This document shows, piece by piece, positions 10,070 through 20,945 of a DNA stretch of 64,000 bases (positions are counted from its first letter, which is position 1; each line of letters begins with the position of its first letter). Below the pieces are notes generated by a model. The model was not told the origin of the DNA. It searched no databases and saw only the letters and a list, made by a program, of their open reading frames with translations. Position numbers and translations under genes: made by a program. Location of the stretch: contig CM066730.1 in the NCBI GenBank assembly GCA_033961575.1, positions 149,757,523-149,821,522 of the forward strand. The letters are read 5' to 3'. The DNA comes from Aselliscus stoliczkanus. Taxonomy: Eukaryota > Chordata > Mammalia > Chiroptera > Hipposideridae.

Positions 10070-10200
10070 TTTGGTAAAAATACAGATTCTGGGGCTCTAC
10101 CCTTGGAAATTCTAGTTAACTAAGATTGGAATGGGACTCAGGAATCTGTATTTTGGGGAAGCTCTCCAGGTTTAAATGTTTGGGAACTACTTCTCCACAG
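10070..10200. mobile_element. MER5/Charlie-like DNA transposon fragment
   Basis: The phrases cagattctggggctctaccc, gggactcaggaatctgtatttt and tttgggaactact resemble the non-autonomous hAT (MER5-type) family. Orientation and exact family were not resolved. Confidence 0.6.
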
Positions 10201-10795
10201 CACTTGGCACAGTGATTCACATAGTATACTAGTATGCTTAGTAAATGTTGGTTTGAATTGATTTATTGATTGCTCTATACACCAGTTTGTTTCAAGCCAG
10301 ATTTGGAACTTGTGGGTAGAATTGAATTAAAATTGAATTAAATAGATAGATGGGATTCAGGAAACAGTTATATGAAAAAATCATTGTGCTCAGCAACCCT
10401 GCAATTTGCTGATATTAGGAAAATCACTAACATCTATCCTTTGTTTTTTTAAATGCTAGTTCTTAACATCGTTTATTCAAAATAATTCTCTACATTTTAA
10501 TGGGTACTTAAGTTTTTGTAAAAACATTGAAAGACTCTGAACGGATTTACATCAAATTGATAGATAAATAATCTCTGTGAAGAGAAGGAGGAATGGGTGG
10601 TGACCACAAGGAAATTTATTTAATCTTTTTGAATTATTTTATGATGAGAACTTGTTTATGTATTTCTTGTATAATAACGTAGTTAAGTTAAAGATTATGG
10701 TTTATTCAACTGCATTTGTTGGTCATCATCTTTTGCGTTTTTAGTTAACATGGGTTAGAGAGATGTCATCTTACCTTTAAAAACCTGATTTTGGT
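10201..10795. other. AT-rich stretch, nothing recognised
   Basis: No repeat or gene signature seen. Confidence 0.4.
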
Positions 10796-10965
10796 CAAGG
10801 CTTCTTAACTTGGCATTAGTAAATGGCTTTCAGGGACCCATGAACTGAAATTATTTTCAAATTTTACAAGTATGGACCTTTTTGAGAGAAGACAGTCCAT
10901 CACTTTCATTTGATACTCAAAGGGACCCATGACTTAAGTAAGTTCAGGAGCCACTAATTTATGCA
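10796..10965. mobile_element. Probable hAT-type MER fragment with inverted ends
   Basis: The left part (cttcttaacttggca...gggacccatgaactg) and the right part (caaagggacccatgacttaag...caggagccac) look like the two ends of a small non-autonomous DNA transposon. Family assignment is by resemblance only. Confidence 0.45.
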
Positions 10966-11388
10966 GAAGAATCTCTTTTAGTTAATAAAAATTCTGCAAT
11001 TCCTTTGAACCTTGATGTATATAATTTGACTAAATGTGATTCAATTAACCTTTCTTATTCTACACATTTTCAGGTTATGAATTGAATAGTTACTTTATTT
11101 TCTTAAATGTTAACACAGCTCTACTATTTGCTACTTCTACTAGTTAAACATTTCAGTTGGCATCTCTGTGTATTCATCCTCTTCCGCTTCTTACCTAAAT
11201 GCTGCTGTATAGGTTGCTTTTTTGTTTGTTTGTGTCAATAGAATGATGGCTTGACATTATTGTGCCCTAGACAGCTGAGTTTTACTGATTTGCCCTAGCT
11301 GAAATAAAATAATATCCTATGAGGTTACTGAACAGAGTAGGTCATAGCTACCTTTTTATTGAATCTTCCTTTGGAATCGGGCTTTTTA
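10966..11388. other. AT-rich stretch, nothing recognised
   Basis: No supported feature. Confidence 0.4.
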
Positions 11389-12473
11389 GGTTATGTTCCC
11401 TGGGAAATAGACACTGAGATGGAGATTTGCTTGCAGAAGGTTTATTGAGGAACAGCTACTCTTGTAATGGAGTGAAGGACGGAAGTTTAGGAAGGCAGAG
11501 AGATTGAACTGATGCAGTTGCAACAGACTTGAATCAATCCTTTTGGGAACTTTGGAGCTAGGGTGATACTTCAAAGTTGTCTGGAATTAGATGTGTGCTG
11601 ACTTGAGAGGGAGGATGCATGACCTTGAGTGAGGCAGTTTCTTTCCATAGTAGAGATGGGGATACACTCACATTTCCCCTTCTCAGCTACAGGAAGTGCT
11701 TTCAGCAGACAGCTTCCAACTGTCAGCTGTTTCAGCGTCTGCCACAGTGACAGAGAACTGCTTCACCTGACCTCACAGTCTTCTAGAGACAGCTTGCAAA
11801 TGGCTGAGCAAAGTGGGAGTATAAAGATCCAACTATTGGGCCGGCCAAGTGGCGCATTGGTTAAGAGCTGGTTTTGGGATGCCAGTGGCCCTGGTTCGGA
11901 TCCCACAGATGAGGGCCAGTGACACTGCCCTCTACAGCTAACAACAGCTCCACCTGGAGCTGGGCTGTGTGAGCCCCGGTGATGGTATAGGCTGCACCCC
12001 TGCTGCAGTGGTCTGCCACAGGCTACAGTGAGTGGCCAGCAGCCAGCATGAGTGGCTGGCAGCCAGTGTGAGCTGCCAATAGCCACGGTGAGCGACCATC
12101 CACAGGCCGGCGACCGATGTGCCTCATCCAGGAAGAGAGCAATGACGATACCAACATGGGCCAGTGAAGCAACGTCCTCTGCAACTAGACTGAAGAACAA
12201 AAAGACAGCAACTTGTCTGTTCCCCTCCCCCAATTCCCCAATAAAATCTTAAAAAAAAAAAAAAAGATCCAACTATTTTGGCCTAACATGGAACTCTAAC
12301 CAGCGATACTTGCTCCAGAGACCTGTATCTGGTCATCAGGCCTGCATTGCAGTTTGACTTCTTCCTCTTCTCAGTACTGCTTCTGCTGCCTTTCCTTCAC
12401 AGGTGTTGATTTATTATTAAGTATCTTGCATCCCAAACTCCATCTCAGTGTCTGCTTTCAGAGAACTCAACCC
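11389..12473. repeat. Unclassified element with about 34-bp inverted ends, split by a SINE
   Basis: The left end (11389-11422, ggttatgttccctgggaaat...) and the right end (12440-12473, ccatctcagtgtctgctttc...) are imperfect reverse complements, about 27 of 34 positions by eye. After removing the SINE at 11838-12264 the unit is about 0.66 kb. It could be a DNA transposon with terminal inverted repeats, or two copies of an old repeat in opposite orientation. No flanking duplication was seen. Confidence 0.45.
11838..12264 (+). mobile_element. Long SINE, full length
   Basis: Complete long-type copy of about 427 bp: gggccggccaagtggc head, cagctccacctggagctg hairpin, repeated gcagccagcatgag-type units, tail ccccaataaaatcttaaaa. 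A perfect 13-bp duplication, agatccaactatt, lies at 11825-11837 and 12265-12277. This is the best reference copy of the long family in the window. Confidence 0.96.
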
Positions 12474-13555
12474 ATGATGTTTTGGTTGAGAGCAGTTTAT
12501 GGAGGAAGACTCAGCTAGCAGCCAGCTCTCCTGGCAGTTAGAGGAATGAATGGTTTGTTCCTGAAGGGAGTGTCTGGTCACTGCACTCCTTGTGCCTCTT
12601 GGATTCATTTCATATAATAAATTCACCCCATGTGGGAGCAAATCCTCTGGCATTCTGTTTGGTTTATTTTTCTGGGGGAATTTACAAGAATAAGATTAGT
12701 AGGCGAATTCCAACCTCTTCCACAACAACTAGTCTTCAGATCACAACTGATGTGATACTCATTGTCTCCTTCCTCTAACCTCTGTTCTTGGACAGATGGG
12801 GGTCACTGTCATGACTGAGGAGCCTGAGCTTAGTTACCACGCCCTTTTTAGACCTTGGCCACTATACTCACTCATTTACTGTCAACATTGGGCAGGGGAG
12901 TGCCAAGACATGCCCCGTGCTAACCCGGTTACTAAATGCCATCTACTCCCTGATGTTGGTTTTCTTTGTGTTGGCAAATCTACTTTATTTCATAAACACA
13001 ATATGTTGCTAAGGTAGCACATTATGTGACATTAAAATCAGGTCTATTATGTAGTCTTTAAATATCAAATAAAAATTGTTGAATCTGCCTTATTAATGTT
13101 TCTTTGATACATTGTAGAGGTTTGTAGATTGTCACCTCTTGTGTTGTCCCGGCAAATATTGTTAATATATCATCAGGATAATTTGCAACCAAAGAAGTCA
13201 CTCAACCAAAATCTTATGTTTTTATTTCTAGTATTTTAATGTAGTTTTACTTAGAACTTTAGTAAGTGAGTGGTTTTCTAGTACCTATTCACTTCAAGGT
13301 TAGAATTGAAACATTGAGGAGTTGGATTTTAACTTAACTGCAGTTATATAGCAATGTGATAAATATGCCATTTAGCAAGTTATCAAGACAAGTTAACATT
13401 GCTGAGAGGTTTTAATAAGGAAGCTATCTTCCCTCTGCTTTAAGCCCAAGACTGCTTGATGAGGCCTTGAAGACAAGAGTGTCAGCAGTGTCCCTGAAAA
13501 GACTTAGTAGTATTTTGGAACTGGGGCCTCTCACAGCAGACTTTGTTTCTTTTTC
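12474..13555. other. No recognisable repeat or gene
   Basis: Includes short chance open frames at 12417-12653 and 12796-13017. No known domain was recognised. Confidence 0.4.
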
Positions 13556-13710
13556 TTAATACTTTTAGTAAGATATAATTCATATATCAGACAAGCCACC
13601 CACTTAAAGTGTACAATTAAATGGTTTTTAGTATATTCACAGATATGGGCAGCCATCACCATAGTCAATTTTCGACATTTTCATCATCACAAAAGAAGCC
13701 CTATGACCTT

Positions 13711-13870
13711 TATTTTTTTGTTTGTTTTTGTTTTTAGCTGATCCATCCTGCCACCTGTTGGCAGCTCAGCGGCTGCTCATCTCTGGGCGGGAATTGAAAC
13801 GGCGACCGTGTTGCGTAAGAGCTCGCACTCTTGAGCGAGCTCTTAACCAACTGAGCCACTCAGCTGGCCT
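13711..13870 (-). mobile_element. tRNA-derived SINE (type of 4535-4696)
   Basis: Minus-strand copy with ggccagctgagtggctcag head and ctgagctgccaacaggtggc-like 3' part. Diverged duplication ccctatgacctt (13699-13710) / ccctgtgccttt (13871-13882). Confidence 0.88.
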
Positions 13871-14390
13871 CCCTGTGCCTTTTAATATCGCCTTCCCACC
13901 CCAATCGTGCCATCTCCAGTAGCCCTTAAGCAACCACTACTTTCTGTCTCTATGCATATTCTGGACATTTTATATAAATGGAGTTATAAAATATGTAGTC
14001 TTTTGAGACTGGCTTCTTTCACTAGCATGTTTTCAAGGTTCATCATGTTGTAGCATATATCAGCATTTCATTCCTTTTTATGGCCGAATAATATTCCATT
14101 ATATGGATATACTATATTTTGTTTATTCATTCATTAGTTATTGGGCTTTTGAGTTCCCTTTTGGTTATGAATAATGTTATCATGAATATTCATGTACAAG
14201 ATTTTGTATGAATACATGTTTTCATTTCTTTTGGGAATAGAATTTTTGGGTCATTCAATAATTCTATGGTTAACTTTTTGAGGAACTACCAAACTATTTT
14301 CCAAAGTAGCTGTACCATTTTACAATCCAACCAGCAATGTATGAGGGTTCTAATTTCTCTACATCTTTATCAACACTTGTTACCATCCAT

Positions 14391-14866
14391 TTTTTTTTAA
14401 AAGATTTTATTGGGAAAATGGGGGAAGGGAACAGCGTTGGGGAATCAGGGAAGGGGAACAGACAAGTTGCTGTCCTTTTGTTCTTCAGTCTAGTTGTGGA
14501 GGATGTCTCTTCACTGGCCTATGTTGGTATTGTGATCATTGCACTCCTCCCAGCTGAGGAAGATTGGTCACTAGCCGTTGGACAGCTGCTCACGGCAGCT
14601 CGCAGTAGTTCTCATGGCTGCTGGACGCTCACGCTGGCTGCCAGCCTCTCACGGTAGCTCATGGCGGCCCACTGCAGCCTCACTGCAGCCTACCCTGTTG
14701 CCAGTGACTCAGTGCAGCCCAGCTCCAGGTGGAACTGTTGCTCACCATTTTAGCTGTAGAGGGCGCAGCGTTATTGCCCCCATGTGGAATCCGAACCGGC
14801 AGCCCTGCTGCTCAGAGCTTGCACTCCCAAGCTAACTCTTTACTAACTGAGCCACGTGACTGGCCC
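14391..14866 (-). mobile_element. Long SINE, minus strand
   Basis: T-rich start (A tail) followed by aaagattttattggg, which is the reverse of the caataaaatctt tail. The tRNA-like head complement ends at gccacgtgactggccc. Inserted in the L1 13556-15454. Confidence 0.92.
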
Positions 14867-15454
14867 AGTTATTTGTCTTTTTATTCTTGAGTTATTTATT
14901 TATTCGAGATACTAGTCCCTTATCAGATATATGATTTGCAGACATATTCTTCCATTTTTGGGTTGCCTTTCACTTTATTGATAGTATTTCTTGAAGAACA
15001 AAGGTTTTTAATTTTGATGAAGTACAGTTTTTCTATTTTTTCTTTTGTTGCTTGTTTGTTTGATAGCATGTCTAAAGAACCATTGCTTAACCCAAGGTCA
15101 TGAAGATTCATTCACTCTTATGTTTTCTTCTACTAGTTTCATAGTTTTAGCTCTTATATTTATGTTTAGGGTCCATTTTGAGTTGATTTTATGTATGGTA
15201 TTAGAAAAGTCTCCATCTTTATTCTTTTGCGTGTGGCTATCCAGTTGTCCCAGCATTATTTGTTTAAATGACTATTCTTTCCCCATAGAATGGTCTTGGC
15301 ACTGTTGTTGAAAATTAATTGACCATAGATGGGTTCATTTCAGGATTCTGTTCCATTGATCTGTGTCTTTATGCTGGCACCACACTGTCTTGATTACTGT
15401 TTGTAGTAAGTTTTAAAATTGAGAAGTGTGAATTTCCAACTTTTTTCTTCTTTT

Positions 15455-15798
15455 TCTTTTTCCAGCTTTATTGAGATAGTTGACATACTCGTATAACATT
15501 GTACAAGTTTAAGGTGTGCAATGTGATGATTTGATACATTTATATATTGTGAAGTATTTGCCACAATAAGATTAGTTAACACTCCTTCACCTCACATAAT
15601 TACCATTTTGTTGTTTTTATGGTGAGAACATTAAAGCTTTACTCACAGCAACTTTCAAGTATACAATACAGTATTTTTTTTTCTGAGGGCAGTGTCACTG
15701 GTCCTCATATGTGGGACCCAAACCAGGGCCACTGGCTTCGCCAAGCCAGCGCTTAACCACCACGCCACTCGGCCAGCCCACAATACAGTATTTTTTTA
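15455..15798 (-). mobile_element. L1 3' UTR fragment, minus strand
   Basis: Text tccagctttattgagatagt, gtgcaatgtgatgatttgat and ccacaataagattagttaac on the plus strand is an older L1 3' end. A short SINE interrupts it at about 15681-15780. Confidence 0.78.
15681..15780 (-). mobile_element. Short SINE, minus strand
   Basis: Reads ggctggccgagtggcg... to gccagtgacactgccctcag on the minus strand. The phrase caatacagtattttttt is duplicated at 15664-15680 and 15781-15797. Confidence 0.93.
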
Positions 15799-16799
15799 AA
15801 TTTATTTTTCAATTAGAGTTGACATACAATATATTTTTGTTTTAAGTATGCAACATAGTGATTAGACATTTATGTAGCTTATGAAGTGATCACTTCAATA
15901 CATTGAGTACCCATCTGATACCATACATAGATATTACATTATTGACTAGGTTCCCTATGATATACTCTACATCCCCGTGACTATTTTTATAACTGGCAAT
16001 TTGTACTTCTTAACCCCTTTCACTTTTTCACCAATCCCCCCAACGTCCCTCTCACCTGGCGCCCATCAACTTGTTCTCTGTATCTATGAGTTTGTTTCTG
16101 TTTTGTTCGTTTTTTTAAATTCCACTTATAAGTGAAATCATTTGGCCTTAGTCTTTCTCTGCCTGACTTATTTCACTTAGCGTAATACTCTCTAGGTCCA
16201 TTCATATTGCTGCAAATGGTAAGATTTCATTCTTTTTAATGGATGAGTAATAGTCCATAGTATATATGTACTACATCTTTATCCATTTTTCTATCAGTGG
16301 GCACTTAGGCTGCTTCCATCACTTGGCTATTGTGAATAAAGCTGCAGTGAACATAGGGGTGCATATATATTTTTGAATTACTGTTTTAGATTTCTTTGGA
16401 TAAATACCCAGACGTGAAATTGCTGGGTCATATTGTAGTTCTAATTTTAATTTTTTGAGGAACCTCCATACTGTTGTGCATAGCGGTTGCACCAATTTAC
16501 GATGCCATCAACATGCTTATTGTTTGTTGATTTATTCGTGATAGCCATTCTGACAGTTGTGAGGTGATATCTTATTGTGGTTTTGATTTACATTTCCTTG
16601 ATGATTGGTAATATTGACCATCTGTCTTTTCATATGTCTATTGGTCATCTGTCTTTCTTTTTTGGAGAAATGTCTACTCAGGTTGTCTGCCCATTTTTAA
16701 TCAGATTGTTTTTGTTTTTTGGTATTAAATTGCATGAGTTCCCTGTATATTTTGGGTATTAACTACTTATCAGGTTAATATTTCTTGTATTTCTTGTAA

Positions 16800-17830
16800 T
16801 ACTGGCTTAATGGTGATGAATTCCTTTAGCTTTTTCTTGTCTGGGAAACTCTATCTGTCCTTCGATTCTAAATGATAGCCTTCCTGGGTAGAGTAGTGTT
16901 GGTTGTGGGTCCTTGCCTTTCACAACTTTGAATATTTTGTGCCATTCCCTTCTGGCCTACAAAGTTTCTGTTGAAAAATCATCTGGCAGTCTTATTATGG
17001 GAGCTCTCTTGTAGGTAACTGTCTTTCTCTTGCTGCTTTTAAGATTCTTTGTCTTTAACTTTTGGCATTTTGATGATGTATTTTTGTGTGAGCCTGTTTG
17101 GGTTCATCTTGTTGGGGATTCCCTGTGTTTCCTGGACTTGTATGTCTATTTCCTTGGCCTGCTTGGGGAAATTTTCCATCATTATTTCTTCAAATAGGTT
17201 TTCAATCCCTTTGTTTTTTGTTTTTTTAGCTGAGCCATCCAGTCACCTAGTAACAGCTTAGCAGCAGCTCAGCTCAGGCTGGGCATCGAACTGCTGTTGC
17301 TCAGAGCTCAGCTCGCACTCTTGAGTGAGCTCTTAACCAACTGAGCCACTTCGGCCGGCCCTATTCCTTTTGTTTTTTTTCCCTTCTAGTACCTTTATGA
17401 CGCAAATGTTGGTATGCTGAATATTGGTCCAGAGGTATCTTAAATTGTCCTCATTTTTTTGAATTCTTTTTTCTTTTTTCTTTTCAAATTGGGTGTTTTC
17501 CACTACCTTGTCTTCCAGATTGCTGATTCAGTCCTCTGAGTCATTTGATCTGCTGTTGATTCTCTCTAGTGTATTCTTCGTTTCAGTTATTGTATTTTTC
17601 ATTTCTGACTGGTTCTTTTTTATGTCTCTATTTCCATTTTTATGTTTCCTATCTCTTTGTTGAAGTTCTCATTGAGATGACTGAGCATCCTTATAACCAT
17701 TATTTTGAACTCTGTATCTGGTAGATTGCTTGTCTCCATTTCATTTAGCTCTTTTTCTGGAGTTTTGTGTTGTTTTTGTTTTTTATTTGGGACATGTTTC
17801 TTTGACTTTTCATTTTGGCTGACTCCCTGT
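16800..17830 (-). pseudogene. L1 ORF1 pseudogene of element B
   Basis: Antisense ORF1 text: catcattatttcttcaaata (RRM-side region), tttggcattttgatgatgta, and the coiled-coil-side region at 17480-17760. Interrupted by a SINE and many stops. Confidence 0.78.
17221..17361 (-). mobile_element. tRNA-derived SINE (type of 4535-4696)
   Basis: Minus-strand copy inside ORF1 of element B. Flanks share an imperfect duplication, aatccctttgtttttt / tattccttttgtttttt. The A tail is represented by the T-run at its left. Confidence 0.87.
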
Positions 17831-18118
17831 GTTTGTTTCTGTGTATTAGGTGGATCTGCTAAGCCTCCTGGTCTTGACTGAGTGACCTATGTAGAATGTC
17901 CTGTGGGGCCCAATGGTGCAGCTTCTCTGGTCACCTGATATGGTGTGTCCCTTGTGTGTGTTGTGTATGCTCTCCTGTTATAATCCTAACCCTCAATTGT
18001 TGTTGGCATGTCAGTGGGTGGGGTTGACCCTCATGCTGACTGGTTGTGAGGGCTGGCCATGACTACAATGTTCGAGGTGTAATGCAGGAGCTGTCTTATG
18101 GAGCAGGAGTTGCTTTAG

Positions 18119-18650
18119 TGGAGCTCTGGTGCCAACCAAGTCTGCCTTTTGGGTGTGTCATTTGTGGAGCTGGTTAGTTGGTGCTCTGGTGTTGCCTGAA
18201 GCTGGCCACTGGGTGTGTTGGGTCTGGAGCCTCTTGGGATGGGCTTCAGTGCAGGCCAAGTTCAGCCACTGCTTATCCTGGGCTTTGGGTCACTTGATAG
18301 GAGCTATAAACTAATCTGCAATTGGTTGCCACTTGTGCTGGCCTTGGAGTTCTGGGAGAGGCTATGCTGTGAGCCAAGGCCAGCTGCCACTTGTGCCAGG
18401 CTTGGGATCTTTTGGTGAATACCACAGTGCGAGTTAAGGCCAGTTGCCACTTGTGCCAGGCTATGGCCACTTATTTGAAGATACACTCCAGCCTAAGACT
18501 GGCCTCCGTTTATGCCAGGCTTGGGGCCACATGATGGGATTTTTCAATGCAAGTTGAGAGTGGTCACTGCCCGTGCTGGGCTTGGAGCCCCTTTGCAAGA
18601 GCTACAAGGCAACCCAAGGCTGGATGCTGCTGTTTGGGGTTCGTGGACCT
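18119..18650 (-). repeat. About nine ~60-bp imperfect tandem units in an L1 5' UTR
   Basis: A phrase like ggccagctgccacttgtgcc aggcttggg returns about every 60 bases (near 18198, 18258, 18325, 18380, 18438, 18500, 18560, 18617), each followed by a variable agctat/ttgat spacer. The units lie in the promoter-side 5' UTR of element B. Tandem 5' UTR units are known from several mammalian L1 lineages; the ~60-bp period here is read directly from the sequence. Confidence 0.8.
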
Positions 18651-18930
18651 TTGAGAGATTTTGGGAAAGTCGAGAGGGTTAGCCAAGGCAGGCTGCTTAT
18701 GTGGAGGAGCCACTGGAAGAGCCTCAGGCTGGGCAAGCGAGTTGGGTAGGGCGGGGTCTCAGGGAATTACCAAATGAGGTCTCAGGGAATCACCAGGGCT
18801 GGATGAATGGTATTAGGTTAATGGAGAGTACAGACTTGCCTCTTGCCTGTGCTGGCCCAGCTGGGTGGGAGGAGAGTTCCCCAAAGGAACAGTGGCGCCA
18901 CGATGACTGTATTGTTGAATACTGCATTGT

Positions 18931-18963
18931 TGACTTCTGGTTAAGATGGCGGAGTAGGTAAAG
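18931..18963 (+). mobile_element. Isolated 5' tip of an L1, plus strand
   Basis: The text gacttctggttaagatggcg resembles the L1 5' start (compare the gacttccggtaaaatggc start of element C on its own strand). Only about 33 bases are present, opposite in orientation to the L1s on both sides, and flanked by a 12-bp near-perfect inverted repeat (18923-18934 / 18969-18980). Confidence 0.55.
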
Positions 18964-19191
18964 TCTTTGTCAACAGTGCACCAGAGTTCCCTTTTCTCCA
19001 CATCCTTGATAGCATTTAGCTCTTGTTTTTTTGGGTTTTTTTAATAGCCATTCTAACAGGTGTGAGGTGATATCTCATGTAGTTTTGATTTGCATTTCCC
19101 TGATGATATTGAATACCTCTTCATGTACTTTTTGGCCAGTTGTATGTCTTCTTTGGGAAAATGTCTATTAAAGTCATCTGCCCATTTTAAT

Positions 19192-19754
19192 TTATTTTTA
19201 TTCACTTTTACTTTTGGTCTCTAAACTATTTATTAACAGACAAGGCCTGCAGATTTATTTCTTCTTAGACATACCAATCGTGTGGCTTTGGTGACCAGTG
19301 GTCTTGGTGTGCTGTCCTCGAACACAAAGTCCCCAGAAGTGGCACAGCCTTCTGTGGGCCTGAATTTTCTTTAGTCACTCCAGGTCTTCCCAGAACTTGT
19401 TGTCCAGACCATTAGCCAGGATCGGCTGTATTTTCTATCTTTCACATCCATCTGTCTGTTCAAGAACCAGTCTGGGATCTTGTATTAGCGTGGACTCTGC
19501 GTAATAGTGATCACACATTCCACCTCATCCTCAGTGAGCTCTCCTGCCCTCTTTGTGAGGTTGATGTCTGCTTTCCTCAACACCACATCAGCATATCTTC
19601 ACCCCACACCCTTAATTGCAGTGATGGCAAAGGCTGTTTTCCACCACCCATTGATACTGGTGTTGAGTACTCGCAAAACATGCTGGAACTTCTCAGGGAT
19701 CACTAGAGACATGGAGGCAGCCAGCCTCAGTGTCAGCGTATAGGCCTTCTGTGG
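19192..19754 (-). mobile_element. Retrocopy insertion unit carrying the RPS18 mRNA copy
   Basis: The L1 phrase aagtcatctgcccattttaat (19171-19191) recurs as aagccctttgtccattttta (19755-19774), a diverged target-site duplication of about 20 bp. The A-rich 3' end lies next to the left copy (attta/tttta run at 19192-19210 on the plus strand), as expected for a minus-strand retrocopy. Confidence 0.85.
19255..19712 (-). pseudogene. RPS18: Processed pseudogene of ribosomal protein S18
   Basis: Read on the minus strand from ATG at 19712, the frame starts [11 protein letters not shown] and ends KKK with a TAA at 19257-19255. S18 is a small-subunit ribosomal protein of 152 residues that contacts 18S rRNA. 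There are no introns, and the short 3' UTR (ctgcaggccttgtctgttaataaatag, 19254-19228) also matches the S18 mRNA. It is dead. An in-frame TGA replaces an Arg codon after GVG (about residue 38), a TAA replaces Gln in the NPRQYK region, and one base is missing near the KYSQ region, giving 458 bases against 459 expected. It lies inside a minus-strand L1 with a target-site duplication, so it was copied by L1. Confidence 0.95.
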
Positions 19755-20461
19755 AAGCCCTTTGTCCATTTTTAAATTGGGTTGTTTTGTATGAGTTAAG
19801 TTCCTTATGCAGTTTGAATGTTAACCCATTATTCAATATATGGTTTGCAAATATTTTCTCTTCCTGCCTTTTTATTTGTTGATTTTTTTGCTGTGCAGAA
19901 GTTTGTTAATTTGATGTAATCTCACTTGTTCATTTTTGCTTTTGTTTTTGTGCTTTTGTTGTTATATCTAAAAAGTCTTTTCCAAGAACCATGTCAAAAA
20001 GCTTTTTTACTATATTTTCTTCCAGGAATTTTATGGTTTCAGGTCTTACATTTAAGTCTTTAATCCACTTTGAGTTAATTTTTATGAGTGGTAACATACG
20101 GGTCCAATTTTTCTTCTGCATGTGGATATCTAGTTTTTCCAACACTATTTACTGAAGAAATTATTCTTTCCCCTGCTGAGTATTTTTAGCTCCGTTGTCA
20201 AATATTAGTTGACCATGTATGTGTGGGTTTATTTCTGGGCTCTTGATTTAGTTCCACTCGTCTGTGTGTCTGTTTTTATGCCAGTACCATATGCAGTTTT
20301 GATTACTGTTCTGTTTCAAGATTATTTTGACTATTCTGGTCCCTCGGGTTTCCATATGAATTTTAGAATCAGGTTGTCAGGTTTTCCAAAAAAGCCAGCT
20401 GGGATTTTTATGGGGTTTGCTTTGAATCTGTAGATCAAACTGTACAAATGTGTATTGCCAT

Positions 20462-20945
20462 TTGTATTAAATTTCTATTGCTGCCCTAACAAATACCACA
20501 ATTTTAGTTGCTTAAAACAAGACTTAATACAGACGTAATACCTTACAGTTCTGGAGGTCAGAAGTCTGAAATAGATCTTTCTGTTCAAAAGTCAAATTGT
20601 TGGCAGAGCTGTGTGCCATCCAGCAGTTCTAGGGGAAGATCTCTTTCCATTCCTTTTTCCAGCTTCTAGAAGCCACTAACATTCCTTGGCTCATGGCTCT
20701 TTCCTCAATTTTCATAATATATCACTTCATTGCTTCAATTGTCACATTTCCTCTCTCTGACTTTAAGCCTGTTGTCTCCCTTTATCAGGACCCTTCAATT
20801 ACTTTGGGTCCATTCAGATAATTTCCGTAGCTCTAGAATTTTAATATAATCACATCTGTAAAGTTCCTGTTGCCAAGTTCTGGGATTCAGACATGGACAT
20901 ATTTGAGTGGGATGGGCATTGTTCTGTCTACCATACCAGAACAAT
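20462..20945 (-). mobile_element. LTR-like interspersed repeat (MaLR-like), minus strand
   Basis: Text such as tctattgctgccctaacaaat, ttacagttctggaggtcag, ccagcttctagaagcc and ggacatatttgagtgggatg matches a widely dispersed mammalian repeat of the LTR/MaLR style read in reverse. It interrupts the L1 18980-21300. The exact family is not certain. Confidence 0.6.

Larger units (their letters stand above)
13556..15454 (-). mobile_element. L1 3' part, minus strand
   Basis: The 3' UTR of an older L1 reads from 13556 (taagatataattcatatatc, aaagtgtacaattaaatgg on the plus strand). ORF2 C-terminal sequence in antisense follows from about 13980 to 15450 (attctggacattttatataaa, aatattccattatatggata). 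SINEs interrupt it at 13711-13870 and 14391-14866. 5'-truncated and non-coding. Confidence 0.85.
15799..18925 (-). mobile_element. L1 element B: 3' UTR and ORF2 end joined to ORF1 and a 5' UTR with tandem units
   Basis: On the minus strand a 5' UTR (about 18925-17830) precedes ORF1 antisense (about 17830-16800), followed at about 16775 by an abrupt join to the last 0.7 kb of ORF2 and then the 3' UTR (to 15799). The plus-strand text at the join changes from aactacttatcagg (ORF2 end) to tcttgtaatactggc (ORF1 end). Most of ORF2 (endonuclease and reverse transcriptase) is absent. A SINE interrupts ORF1 at 17221-17361. Old and non-coding. Confidence 0.8.

Noticed and set aside
11763..12233. 156-residue minus-strand open frame resembling frames elsewhere in the window
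   Set aside because: It is the antisense of a long SINE, which explains the repeated likeness; not a gene family.
18119..18650. Regular repeats suggesting a CRISPR array
   Set aside because: Units are imperfect, contiguous and lie in an L1 5' UTR; there are no conserved repeats with unique spacers.
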